60,000 bases of DNA. Source: Hydractinia symbiolongicarpus (taxonomy: Eukaryota > Cnidaria > Hydrozoa > Anthoathecata > Hydractiniidae). Where the stretch lies: NCBI RefSeq assembly GCF_029227915.1, contig NC_079882.1, positions 26,915,001 through 26,975,000 on the forward strand, written 5' to 3'. Shown one piece after another: positions 1 to 12,270 of this stretch; position 1 is the first letter of the stretch; each line of letters starts with the position of its first letter. The position numbers were made by a program, and so were the translations under genes. The notes beneath the pieces are model-generated. The model ran no database searches. It saw nothing but the letters and a program-made list of their open reading frames with translations, and was not told the DNA's origin.

Positions 1-108
1 TTATGTATTCTTAGGACTTTGTCTTGATGTAGCAGAAGATACAAAAACTCTGGAGACAAGGTTGTACCAGACGTTAGTATTGTGGTATTATTTCTTTGTT
101 ATTTTTAG

Positions 109-1608
109 CTTTTTCTGCACATGCCCAGATGGATTGACGTTAAACAGCGACAAACGCACTTGCATAGAAGCTGTTAATAGCACTGGTAAAATATAATTTA
201 AAGCTATTCATATCAACTTATACTAGTATAAAAGTCCTAACGATTCCTCTAAAATATTTAAAGTCACAAAAAAGACGAGAGTTAATATATGGCAGCTGTT
301 AAGACTTTCCTTCTTTGAATATTTTTATAGGTTGTCGCCGTCTTCGTATCAACACAACCACTATTTTAGATACAACATGGACAGATGTGACACAGGGTTG
401 GGCGTGGCAAGTCAGTCTAAGTATTGATTTCTCAACTCTAATAATACCGAACTTCAAATGCATGGGTGTCTTGGTTGACAAGCAATTTGTGCTCACAACC
501 GCCCATTGCGTCAAAATTGGATATTTTCGTATCGGGGCGGAAAAGATTTTAGTATCGCTTGGAGGATATCGTCATGGAGATCGCTACAGTAATAGCAACG
601 TTCGGGCAAAGAAGATCATATTTCACAGCACACTGGATTTAGCTTTGATTCAGTTAAGGTCTAAAATAAAAGTCTCAAAACATATTCAACCTATATGCTT
701 GATGCAGCGTGAACATGACATTGATACATCACGAAATAAAAAGATGGTGGCATCAACGTGGTCCACAGGAATGTATGACAATTTCAGAACTAATTTTCGC
801 GGGCAGATTTTTTCGCTTTTTTGCATCCATTTTTCAAAATTTAATGCCAATGAAATATTCCAGGGCACTTAATTCGCGATAATAATCTGAACACATTTAT
901 TTTGTTCAGGTCATCGAGTCATCTTCAACAAGTTTATGCAAAAGTTGTGGATTCAAATGTTTGTAAATGGAATGACGTGAACATATTTCGCAATACAAAT
1001 TCAATTTGTGCACGGTTCGATGTGAAAAAGGTAGGTATTCTTCGAAATTTTAAAAGATAACTTTCGCTGATAGACTGCAAAGCATAGTATGGGCGTTGCA
1101 TTTTACCTTTCATAGGTTAAGCCGCCCTTTGACACAATATGCTGAGAAATACCCTCTTTCACCACGCTGCCACCAGTAGTCAACACTGTGTTTAACAGAA
1201 ATGTAACAAAGACCGTCCGCATCAACGCACTAAAATAATCCAATTTTTTGACCCTTTTTCCTATTGTACGCAGGTACACACTTAAGAAGCCGCCTCCTTT
1301 TCCTTCCGTTACCCCCTGAATATAAAGGGGAAAATTACCAGGTAATAAGCATTACGTGTTAAACTTTATTGCTAATTCTCTAGACGTTTTTACCAATGAG
1401 TGGGTCACCACTGCTAGCAGTGTTACGCGGAACCTCTCCTTTACGGCGAAAACAAAAATGGTACCTGGCAGCTATATTAATTCAAGGAGACGGATTTCCC
1501 GGCAAACGAAAGACGTATTCTCCAATATACAAACATGTGGGTTATTACAGAGCAAGTCAATTCGTCAACTGGATACGTCATACAATAAAAACTGTCGATG
1601 GTTCATAA
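109..1608 (+). CDS. EGF-like plus trypsin-fold (S1) secreted protein, 3' part, probable pseudoprotease
   Basis: Four exons fit in phase: 109-185, 331-772, 910-1030 and 1384-1608; the 5' end lies left of the window. The first exon encodes the C-terminal half of an EGF domain (CTCPDGLTLNSDKRTC). The rest is a chymotrypsin fold: WAWQVSL, the catalytic His in TTAHC, the catalytic Asp in LDLALIQL, HIQPICL, and a C-terminal FVNWIRHTI helix. The serine is present, but the usual GDSGGP reads PMSGSP, so Gly193 and Asp194 (chymotrypsin numbering) are replaced by Pro and Met. No IVGG activation N-terminus is visible and the Cys191 position is missing. This suggests a non-catalytic member of the coagulation/complement-like EGF-protease group. 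The family call is secure. Loss of activity is inference, and the 772/910 junction (donor GTATGA) is the weakest. Confidence 0.75.
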
Positions 1609-1765
1609 TATGTGTAAATTTGATTGGATGGCATAGATCACGTGCATACTTGTTATAAAAAACTACGTTTAACATTGTGTAATTATTTTATATGTATCAA
1701 AACGGAAAACTCTTTTTCATTCGGTATCAAGTCAATACGACGATTTATTTGTAATTTTATTCTAA

Positions 1766-1771
1766 AATAAA
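1766..1771 (+). promoter_or_regulatory. polyadenylation signal AATAAA for the S1-like gene
   Basis: An AATAAA hexamer lies about 160 bases after the stop of the S1-like gene in the sense direction, in AT-rich sequence. It is consistent with the 3' end of that transcript. Confidence 0.5.
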
Positions 1772-3205
1772 AAACCCATAGTGCATATGTGATGGTATTT
1801 TGTAGTCATGAGAACATGTGACTTGCTTATAACTGTTTCAAAGCCACAGCTCTAACCAACATTTTTTGTGAGTAATGAATACACTTGAGGTGACTGTTAA
1901 TTGTTCAGAATGTTTCACTCCCTTCGCTCTAATATAAACGTAAATAATTAAAACGTTTGGATGATCAAGACTACTCGGGAGGTTGTTTTACGTCTGAAAG
2001 TATTCTGAAGCCCAGTGCCTGTTATTTAAATTTAAAGTTGGCGTTGTTTTTAACGGATTGACAAAGCATTTATACATGTTACCGCTATGGAGGTATCTGC
2101 TACATAAAAGTTCTTCCAAAATTAGCTATATTGCTTTAAAAACCTGCTCGGGGTTTGGTAAAATAAAGTGCATGAAGTCTGGATTTATGGAAAAACAAAA
2201 AGCCTAGAAACATGCCCTCTTACCTTCTTAAACTTTGACATTTTGCTTCGCCATGGCAAAGACAATTTAATATAATGCCAATATAGTGTGTCTGTATAAC
2301 ACTTGTCAACAATTATTTAATATGACCAATTGTTAGGCGTACGAAGGTCATTTCTGGGGCATAATGTAAATCGAAACTTTGAAATGACACCCTCTATGGG
2401 GATGAGTCCGCGATTGTGACGTCATTTATCGTTGTGGAGAGGTTTTCGTTACAAAAGATGTCTGGTGATGTTTCACTGTATAATTTAAGAAAAACGGACA
2501 AAAAGTTATGCCAGTGAAGATTCCGCTGGTAACTGAAGAAAATAAAGAATATGTAAAAAATATTTTTTATTAATTCTGATCATTTACAAATTTTATTTTT
2601 TGTTCTTCACATTTATAAAATATATTTCCATACATTACAAGATTTTTGGGTCGTGAAAACAACACCTTTCTCGAAAAAATGAAAAAATGAATAATCCTGT
2701 AAAGCTGAGAGATAATCAAGAGTTATTATAGCCTAATAAGTCACTTGTTGCATGTGTACATTTTAATTCTCTTTTTCCTTTTTTGTCTTGTTAATTTCGC
2801 AAAATAAATTTTCGCTAGTATTAAATTGTTCTAAAGAAAACATATTTATTTTCGGCAGATGAAGAGAAATCGATCTTTAATACCTATCAAATTTGGCAAT
2901 TTTGCTTCAACTGCGACTGAAAAAATGCAGTATAAAATACGTATGAAATTGTTCAAAATAAAGAAAAATCTCATACACGTGGTGGTAGAAAATTCCTTAT
3001 AAAAATTAAGCGCGGTTGCACGCTAATCTCATTTCTTATAAAAAGACGCATATAAAAATGTGAATTTATTTTCGGTTCTGTAATCTCAATGTCTTGTGGC
3101 TTTTTATGTATTTTCTTATGTACGTCATCGTCCACACAAAAGAAATCACACAGAGTCACTTTCATTATCATGCGGGAGTCAGTTTCATTATGCGGGAGCC
3201 TCGTT
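1772..3205. other. intergenic, tail-to-tail between S1-like gene and DSTYK
   Basis: AT-rich sequence with no ORF that resembles a protein family. Both flanking genes end here (convergent orientation). The small ORFs at 2971-3330 overlap the DSTYK 3' end in antisense or lie in its 3' UTR, and have no coding character. Confidence 0.6.
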
Positions 3206-3211
3206 TTTATT
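3206..3211 (-). promoter_or_regulatory. polyadenylation signal for DSTYK
   Basis: TTTATT on the plus strand reads AATAAA on the minus strand, about 15 bases after the DSTYK stop codon at 3226. This would give a very short 3' UTR. Confidence 0.45.
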
Positions 3212-3225
3212 CAGTCGTTAAGGTG

Positions 3226-6200
3226 CTACGTGTGCTTTTTCAGTGTGGGTGCTGTTCCCAGAGGTATCTGCATCACATGCTTAGACGATATGTATGTTTG
3301 ACCTTGAATATGACTAGAGCGGGGCCGTGAGCTGGGGCGAGACTGTCGTTTTTGTGCATCACGAATCTCGATTCGTTCTTTAATGGCTTTCAAACGCGGA
3401 TGAATGTCTCCAAGTAAAGGTCTTGCGGGTGAATCGCCTGACCAACATTGTTCCATTAAATTCCAACATTCGTCATCAAAGTGTGTCAATCGTTCTGGGC
3501 GAACACCTTTACGTACAGAGTTCCATAACTGATCCTTACTTGCACATTGTTCGTAAGAGCTAGGCAAACGAACGCTGCCAGCACAAATATACCAGAATAA
3601 AATACCGAACGCATAAACATCAACCGAATGATCATAACGCCCAGAAAACAACTCGGGCGCCATGTGGATTGGCGTACCAACAATAGAACCAGAAATCATT
3701 GCCCCGGGTTTACAGAATCCAAGATCTGTCAATTTTCCACGTAACTTCGAATCAAGCTAAAAATGATAAGGACATACAAGTGTAATGCCTTAGATATTAA
3801 TTTAAAAAAAAGAAATAATGAGTAAGAATGAAGTAGGAAAAAACACTTACTAAGACATTTTTTAACTTTATATCTCGATGGATCAAACCTTGGCTATGTA
3901 AATAACGCAGCCCCTCTACCACATCAAGTGCTACTTGCAAGCGACTGCGAAAACTCATACCACATTTAATACCTGCGTACAGATCACGTTGCATTCGATC
4001 CATGACAAGAAGAACTGCAGGAGAACTACCCCCAGCGTAACTGTAATCAATAACTGAACCACGAATTTGAACAAGTCGCTCGTGTTCAGGTATAGCCCTA
4101 GAATATCACAAAAGTAGATCCCTACTTTGCCTGCATGCGTCTAATCGATATCAGAGATGTTTTATATTATATTATATTAATTTCAAAAACTTTTGCAATT
4201 TTTTTTTTTTTTTTTGTAAAAAAAGCAGTAAAAAAAGCCCATGGTGTGTATGAATGTCAAATAGACGCCCAGGAATTCAGGTATTTCACGGTAGTTAAAC
4301 AACAAATTGCAAAAATATTGTTCTTTTCCTACCTGGTGTAGTAAAACTCCAAAGCAAGATCATTCCAGTGCTTATCATCAGGAGGTACGACTGATTTGAT
4401 AGCGCATGGTCCTCTTCCGCCCCATTTGTCACACGCATACACAACGCCATACTGACCCCGTCCAATTTCACGTCCAAGTTGAGGCATACCATAAAGAACT
4501 AAATCGCGAAGAGATGTACTGTCTAAGACACATCGAGCAACTCTTGGAGCAAACACTTTTCTCAGCCTCACTCGTTGTTCCTCTTTTTTTTCTAATCTGC
4601 CATTATGTCTCATCTCAAGAACTCTCAATGATTGCGTGAACGCTTCATGAGATCGCATTAATCTCGTCTTAAATTGTGAGCATATATTTTTGGCTAAGCG
4701 AGACTCGCTTATACAGCGGATAACTTCAGCAGCTACTTTTCTTTTCCAATCACCATCAATGACGGGCGAACTTTTTCCAGGCAACATTTGTACTGCTTGT
4801 TTTAATTTTTCCCAAAGTAATCGAGTCAAGGTGAAACTCGCTTGTACAGTAACTTCAACTTGATAAGCTGCGTCCAGAACCTGGAATACAAAGATATAAC
4901 AAATATACTATAACCCCGTCAGGCCTCGGTTGCAAACTATCATAGGGACGCAACGGCAAAATTTACTTCATTTACACCGGAGGAGGATTGTTAGTAGAAA
5001 GACAAGTAGGTACCTCCTTGAGATGAGCACTTGCGGAGCCACAACTCCTCAGTCCTTCACTAACATTTATTGATACGAATTGAGAAAACGAAGGTATATG
5101 TGATTGGGGTTTAAGTGCTTCACGCTAAACATGCATTTATCAAAGAGTTAATACATCATTTGCTTAGTGACGTCACGTTTGTGTTTATACGTAGAGTTGC
5201 GTATTGTCGTTAGGTCTGCGAGTCGAAGTGATAAATGTAACCGTCAATAAAAGATGTTTAACTGAGAATGAAATTAAGGGAACAAAAAATCGAGTGGGGA
5301 TATTTGTGTTAAAAAACACACACAGAGAGAAAGTAAGAACAATATAAGAATACTATAATAAACAAATGGAAATTTAAAGAAAAACGTACTTGTTTTAACG
5401 CCACTGAAGCAATACCACTAGAATCACGTGCAAATTCCGCATCTGCTTTTTCCAAACTTGACAAACATCTTGTTAACGTACCCACGTAACTTTCTTTTAA
5501 ATATTCAACTGAGCTGATTAGTTTACCAGCGACAGCTTGGTTTAATCTACTCAAAACAAGTTCTTGCACTTGATGTGTGCATCTCTCTAATTCTTCTAGA
5601 TCAACCAACTCATTGTTCTCCTTAAACTCCACATTTTGAATTTTAAGAAAGGCGGCCTCTTCTTGCAAACGAGGACTAAGTGTCTCTACAGTACCATGTA
5701 TCACCTCTTTAATTTCCTCTTGTTTTTTGTTTGCAATATCCATTAGCGAACGAAAAAGTTCCTCTTCTTTGGCCCTTGCGTAGGAAATCCTCTTTGGCGT
5801 AATGCTTATGTCTCTAGCCATATCAAATGCTGAATTAATGAACATACCAAGACAGCGAGTGTGAGCATCATTCAACACACACGCAGCGGCGATGATGTGG
5901 TATTGCAACACTTGTCTGACAAACATTAAAAAACAAGGAAACAGGGAAAAATCTTCGATTAGTGAACTTTTAGGTCGAACACTCTCTATGATAGATCTCG
6001 AAGAAACAAGCTGACTTTCAGCTGCAGGTAGATCGTCAGTTAGCTTTGATTCCTTGTTTATAAAACCTAGTTCTGTTAGCTGTTCATACAACAGGGATGG
6101 TATGTCAGAAGCAGCAGAAGCGGCTTGTTTGGCAGCATCTTGAAGCGACTCGGTTAGTTCATGCTGACATCGTGGTGGAACTTTTATAAAGAAAACTGGT

Positions 6201-7155
6201 AAACAATTCATTGCAAAGGAATTGATTTGAGCAAGTTCGTTGATATCCTAAAGTAAAAAAAACTTGTTTATTTATATATTTATTTGGAAATTATTTTAGT
6301 CTAAAAAAGCTTGATAACATAATTACAACATAATTTACAATTGTCATTGTCTACAGTAAATACAAATTGCAAAAAAGTTCTAGGGAGTCCATCCACATTT
6401 AGTAAAAATTTACCCATAGTAAGTTTTTTATCATCCACACTAGTTGTAGCACACTGGCTTTTAAGAATTTCTCCTTAGACGAAAGTAAAATTTGAAAGAA
6501 AAACGAAACTTACATTTTGACAAAGAGTTTCTGTATCTACTGCAAATATGATGATTGGCAACACATCTTCGACACAGCTCTTAAATACTTGCTCAACACA
6601 GTTTTCTGAATTTGAAGGAGCACATATTATTTCTGCACCAGTTTTTAATAAAGGGTGATCTAGACAAACTTCCGCTACTGCAGAAGTTAATGCTGGATCA
6701 GATTTGTCTCTTCCACGTAACTCTAAATCAGCACGAGGAACAGAACGCCAAGTTCCTTCGTAAGCATCCAAAGCTGCTGCTAGTTCAAAGCTATCTGGTA
6801 AAACTAGGCTCAGTGTGGAGTAATATCCATGTTTAAATCGTACCATCCTCCACATTACAGAATGGTCGCCTTCCTCTACTAGTGGTAAGATTGGCTCGCC
6901 TACCAATTCGTTAATTGCACAAACTTTGGCATAACATGATGTCCCAAGGACAATTATTGTTGGTGGTTTTTCACATATATGAGCAAGTTCATGATATTCA
7001 TCCTCTGGTAATAAATAAGCCCTTAACATATCAGGAGCAAAATGACCTGAATGTTGAATTTCATGAAACGCCTTGTCAGTTTCTCTTTTCACTTGCTTCA
7101 ACAACTTTGTGTGTTCTTTAAACTTTAAAAGCTCATAGGGTAAATTTGCCGCCAT
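3226..7155 (-). CDS. DSTYK: DSTYK, dual serine/threonine and tyrosine protein kinase
   Basis: Five exons in phase: 7155-6514, 6247-5390, 4880-4333, 4097-3851 and 3756-3226. They give about 941 residues, close to the vertebrate protein (about 930). The start is an ATG in [12 protein letters not shown]. The C-terminal kinase domain has the glycine loop GRGQYGVVY, the lysine in [15 protein letters not shown] in the catalytic loop, TDLGFCKP in place of the usual DFG, and MAPELF. The long stretch before it ([22 protein letters not shown] region) also matches the vertebrate protein closely. The TDLG variant is typical of this family, so it does not imply loss of function. The N-terminus has a degenerate P-loop-like segment ([18 protein letters not shown], near residues 70-90) and a helical middle. 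Vertebrate DSTYK has been linked to FGF-receptor signalling and cell death. Cytoplasmic localisation is expected because no signal peptide or TM segment is visible. Confidence 0.95.
4881..5389 (-). other. DSTYK intron 2
   Basis: A 509-base intron between CAA|GTACGT at 5390/5389 and ..CCAG| at 4881. No repeat family was recognised in it. The other DSTYK introns are 94-266 bases long, and the 4098-4332 intron carries a poly-T run near 4200-4215. Confidence 0.7.
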
Positions 7156-7640
7156 TATTAAATTATCTTATTACACCAAGTTAACCATAAACATTTTATA
7201 TTATTTAACTTTTTATTTTTACCTAAAAAACAAGACAGTTCATATGTAACAACAAGCTTCCTTTACAAAACTGTTTGACAGTGTGAACGTACAGTATACT
7301 GCATTCAGGAACAACAAGATTGTTGAAATCTGATAGCTTTTGGTATGAAAAACATAAAAGATTGATCTAAATAAATATTGTGTATATAAATAATTAACAA
7401 AAACGTTTTCGTAATTATTTTGCAAACTATTAAACAAGATATCAAAATATTAACAAAACCATGACAGAAAAAGTAAAAACAAAATACTGCAACTGTAAAT
7501 GAACCTAAAAAATTATAGTATTACAACTTTAAAATGTTAAATTAAAAATTCAACTCACAACACATGAGCTTCAGTTCTTTCTTTAAAGGTACAAATCAAT
7601 AAAATAAGACAGGAGATAACATTATTTTAAAGTTACTTTA
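7156..7640. other. DSTYK 5' flank
   Basis: AT-rich sequence just upstream of the DSTYK ATG. It should contain the 5' UTR and promoter, but no TATA box or other core element stands out. The small ORF at 7240-7437 is low complexity and not credible. Confidence 0.4.
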
Positions 7641-7643
7641 AAT

Positions 7644-8100
7644 GGATAAATTTTGGCGTGTATTTAATTTGGCGAATGACCAAAATGGAATATTCGGCGG
7701 GAATTTAATTTGATGAATGATAAATTTTATAAAATTTGGCAAGGATTTAATTTGGCGAATACAAAAAAATGTTATTTTGGTGGGGATTTATTTTGGCGAA
7801 TGATACAAAGAAATGAATTTTTATGTCTTAAAATGTTTAAAAAAACGAATAAATATATATAAACAAGGTTTGTTAAGGAAATAAAAATTTTATTCTTCTT
7901 CATTGTGAATACAAAAAAAACTTTTTTGGGGGGGAAAACCATATTTCTTTTCCTAATTCAAAAAAAACTTATTTTTTTTTCAAATTTGGTGGGGATTTAA
8001 TTTGGCGAACGGTAAATTATGTTAAATTTGGCAAGTACTTAATTTGACGAATTTCGCCAATATTCGCCAAATTTAATCCTCGCCAAAATTAATCTTCGTA
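7644..8100. repeat. foldback repeat built from TTTGGCGAAT-type units
   Basis: The sequence repeats a degenerate unit of the form (A)TTTGGCGxGxATTTAATTTGGCGAAT, seen near 7644, 7690, 7735, 7775 and 7985. At the right end (about 8040-8095) the same words occur in reverse complement (TTCGCCAAATTTAATCCTCG). The block is therefore a tandem array with imperfect inverted ends, like a foldback or MITE element. No protein is encoded. Confidence 0.6.
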
Positions 8101-8619
8101 AGGTAGTATGTCTAAAACTTGAAATGCAATAGCTTCAATAATCTTATTGAATATTTTGACTGCTTTATCTTCAAAAGAAAATAAGCACATCCCCTTCTGT
8201 TCCAGACACAGAATAGTTTAGACTAGTAGAAAAGAATTAATGATTTTAAAATTTTTAATGTTTTTGACAAATGCTTAAGGAGATATTAGGGTATAAAGGT
8301 TTTTCTGATCAGGTCATAAAGCTTAGCCTTAAAATTTTAAATAAAAAACAATGGCTTCACTAATTTTAAAACTATTAAATATTACATTAAAATCTCTTTA
8401 ACCATGTTGACATCAAAACAAAGGTCTAATTTGCAGTAAGACTATACATTATACACTTAGGATGTTTACAACATATTAATATGATAAATAAATCTATTTT
8501 TTATATACTTGTATGCCACAATCCCTGCTACAAACAATGAAAGCAAAAAAATGATTAAAAATCCTGCCTCTTCCCTTTTTGCAGTGTTGATGATAATGAC
8601 TTTTATTGACCACTTTCTT

Positions 8620-10080
8620 AAACAACAAACTATTAGCTTTTTTAAATTCAAAATGAGTCTGAATGAACCACCAGGCTTTGGAGTGAGAAAAATAGGAGAT
8701 ATAAACTCTCCAGCTATATGATAACTCTTTATGATTACTCCTTTTTTAAGTAACCTGGTGATCTCTGATTTGATAAATTTGTTTTCATCAGCAGAGAAAG
8801 AACAGTTCATGCTTCCAGCATTACCAGGTTCTGGTGGTTCCTCAAATTCTATTTTTAGACCAGAAACGGTTGACAACACCTCATGGTCTGATGTCAATTC
8901 TTTCCATGCATGCAAACATCTAGAAATAGCACCTGCCTGAAAATTTTTAGCATTTTTAGCTAACTTAGTTTTAAGGTTTGATATATAGGTACTTACGTTG
9001 AGGGCTGCAGTTATTTCCTGCTTCTGTTGAAGGGCTTCCGATGGCTTTGTTGTGGTTTCTTGCCCTTCTCTAAAAAATTCTGGTTATCTTTCCTGGATGT
9101 TGTCGTTGAGCTAGGGATTTTACTAAACCTTCCAACATAAGGATATGATTGATATTTCCTGCTATTGCTGTAGCTATATGTACTGGATGAGGACAAGGCA
9201 AGCTTCAAGGCTTCCTGGGCTTCTCTCATACCCTTTTGTAAATTATCCCCAAGCAGAAGTTCATTGCATGGTCTGCTCGGGTTACATAGATCCCGGTATT
9301 GAGGTTCAAAGAGGTGCGAACATTTTGTTTTCTTTTATTATTTAAGTCTGTATTGACTGACCCAAGTAATATTATTGCATCAGGACAGTTCATGACAACA
9401 TCCTTCAAATTCAAGGGCTTTTTCCTCTCATCAGACTGTAAAACCTTTTCAACCACCTCTATAATGGCTGATGTTGCACTCAACAGTGTTTGCTGTGTGT
9501 TGTGTAAATTTCTCTCATTACGTTTTTGAAATTCTGAAAGACTTTGAGATTAAAAATCCTTTTTTTTTCTTCTTTGACACAGCCATTTTAGTACAGTTTT
9601 CAGGCAGCAAGTGCCTTTTCTCTATCTTCTTTTTTACCTCTGGAATAAGACATTTTTCCAGGAAATGAGCCGTAACTCTAGTGGCAACAATTTCTTTGAT
9701 TTTTTCACCAAGGTCTAATGATTGTGGCATTTCATTATCCACTTGTAAGAGGATGTCTTCTGCAACATCCAAATCAAGACAGCTTTTGCCACCATGTTTA
9801 TTTGGGGAATGCTCTGTTAAGTTATTTTCATCATTTTTGTCATTATCATGCTCAGAAGAAGTATCTGCTGGTATATTATCCTCATCATCAACAAGATGGT
9901 ATTTGTCAGCATGGACAGACAGGGAATCACCAGATGTAGGCAGTGATCTCCTCCTAAAAGAGAGAACTCCTTTCTTATAACACTGAGTACATCTGCAATA
10001 ATTGCTTGTCTCATATTGTCGTCTGTGCCTTCGACATTTGTTGTATTAGGAGAAGTATAACTGTAGTAACATTAGCATTT
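8620..10080 (-). mobile_element. decayed DIRS-type retrotransposon fragment (ORF1 plus start of reverse transcriptase)
   Basis: On the minus strand an ORF1-like segment (about 10014-9011) contains LLLGDNLQKGMREA and a Ser/Arg-rich end. It is followed at 8940-8620 by a reverse transcriptase N-terminus: HAWKELTSDHEVL, LLKKGVI, then FISPIFLTPKPGGSFRLILN. This arrangement and the wording are typical of DIRS-group elements. The RT stops after LNLKKL, so RT core, RNase H, methylase and tyrosine recombinase are missing. Frame changes occur, for example around 9290-9300, where the LLLGDN segment moves to another frame. It is a dead fragment. A Ty3-like origin is possible but less likely. Confidence 0.65.
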
Positions 10081-12149
10081 GAATTTTCAGCCATGCTTTC
10101 AGCTGTATAAAGGGACTAAAACTGTCAAAACTTTTAAAATACAATGAGTTGCAAATAAATGATGATATCAGAAATCTACAAAAAATAAACCATAGTAAAC
10201 TGTGGTGCAGAAATCCAAGGTAAAAGTCAATATAAAGGTTATCTTATCTGTTTTTCTTTTTTCGCGTGCTGCTTGTTTATTGTAGGATTTTGGAAAAACA
10301 GGTCAGAGAATATTTGGGGGGCCGGGGCGATCTCATATGGAATCTTGCCAGGGTGCTGAAACCGAGTGGGGAAAATAATTGATATTTTGTCATCTTTGCG
10401 TTTGTTGTGTTTAAAGAATGACATCTCTTTGGGCTAGCGTAGCTCGCATTCCAGAATAAATATATCAAGGAATCTTTTACTTAAATAATAAAATGATTCA
10501 AAATGTACAGTATCCTAAAAATGAAGAAATTTTTTTTTGTGACAAAAATTTCATCATGAAAAATATAAAACTTAGCTATGTTGTTGCTGCTGCAAAGGAG
10601 AAATTATCATTGCATAATTACTTTGAGGTTTGGTCTTAAATGCAGTATATATTTTGAAAAAGAATGTAATCCCTGCCAAAATATATCCATACAAAACCCA
10701 GATCAGTTGTTACTGTCACCCTCTCGCCCCCTCCCTAGAAACTATAATCATGTGATTGATTTTGCCGTGCGTTTATTATCGCATGATTCTTGCAATGAAA
10801 TGTAATGGCAGTTCTGTAGGCTAAGAGAAATTGGGGTGAGTTTGTTATTTCTATGAAACATTTGAACATGTTCTGGTTGTCAGTTTTCAATGAAAATTTC
10901 AGGACAATGTTATCTCATGTATATATATCTTTCAATTTTACTATAAAATAGGTACCTCAAAAAAAGTTGTTTACAGGGTGATTACGTGCCTTTAAGATGT
11001 AAAATTAAGTTGTTCTAGCAAAAAGAAAACTGCAAGGTTCATTCTAAATAAACATAAATTCTAGACTTTTTACCCTCCTTCAATGATTGTTCTGGGTGCT
11101 TATTTTAACTTTTGTTTTTGTTTAACTTTCTGTGCTTTTATTGAGAAGTGATTTAGTCAAAATAATATCAAACGGCTCATTTACAAATACTTCTTTGATC
11201 ACATGCTCGATAGCAGGCCCAAACACAATGCACAAATAAGTTTGTCTTGTAATGGTAATAACACAAGCTTTTTTTCAAAAAGGTGTAGTTATTTGTTTTG
11301 GTTTTATCTTCTTTCAATTGCTTAAATGTCATTCTGTTTGGTTGCATACTCATAATAAATATATCCCAGGTTATTAGGACTGAAAAAGGTAACAACCAGT
11401 CCACACATAATGACCAGAGAATCAGCAACAAACAATCTGTGTATACAGAACATCCAGGGAACTGGCAGTGAAACATCAGTGAAGTCACTGAACGAATAGT
11501 CCAGTTAATCACTGAAGAAAAAAAAGCATCAGAGGATAAAAAAACTTCACGTCTCACACTAAAAATAAGGAAGCAGCAGCAAAATTATATATTTATGACA
11601 AAACAAAATTTTAACGAAGCAAAATAATACGAGCCAAAAAATTTAAGCAAATTCAATATCTTTATTTTTTAAGAAAAATGTGAGACTATGGAGAAAAAGA
11701 GACCTGCCGAACAACTGGGGGATTTCTGGTACACGCTTTAAATATAAATTCTTGTTAAGTCAGCACTAAATGTTTTTTCTTGTGATTGTTTTCTCATGTA
11801 CAATGTTGGCTAAATGTTATTCACATTGCTTTGATTGTTCATAAACACAATTATAGAATTCCATTAACAGCAAAAACAATAAATTTTACATATAAGCACT
11901 TAAATTTCAGAGCAAATTCTGATTTTTCTTCTTATTATTAAGAACAAAATAGGAACAAATCAGGTGGGAAAATGTGGAAAAAATAAGACAGCTAAGATTT
12001 AGTCAAGATTTTAGCCGTTCTTATAAAAAGTTTGTACACAGTGCGCAAGGATACACCCTGGTCGGTGTATGTCAGTGTATACATATTTAGGTTTGGGGAT
12101 ATTTTAAGCTAGTGTTTTTGCTCTCCTACACAGAATTTCAGTTAGTTAC

Positions 12150-12270
12150 ACTGCTGGTTCTCTGGTCATTTTGTCTGTTCGATGTTGGTTCTCTGGTAGT
12201 TCAATATATATAGACTGCTTGTTCGCTGCTGGTTATTCGGTCATTCTGTGAAGACTGCTGGTTACTTGTT
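12150..12270. repeat. degenerate minisatellite
   Basis: About four diverged copies of a roughly 25-30 base unit related to GCTGGTTCTCTGGTCATTCT occur in a row. No function can be inferred. Confidence 0.45.

Noticed and set aside
1356-1658. 100-residue plus-strand ORF overlapping the protease
   Set aside because: It is out of frame with the SGSPLL...FVNWIRHTI frame, which carries the clear S1 C-terminus.
3797-4829. Treating the kinase pieces as separate short genes
   Set aside because: Splice sites and phases join them cleanly to the adjacent DSTYK exons, and the joined protein matches the family from end to end.
11177-11557. 126-residue minus-strand ORF with many Cys and hydrophobic residues
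   Set aside because: It starts at GTG, has no recognisable motif, and lies in AT-rich repeat territory. No splice-linked partner exons were seen.
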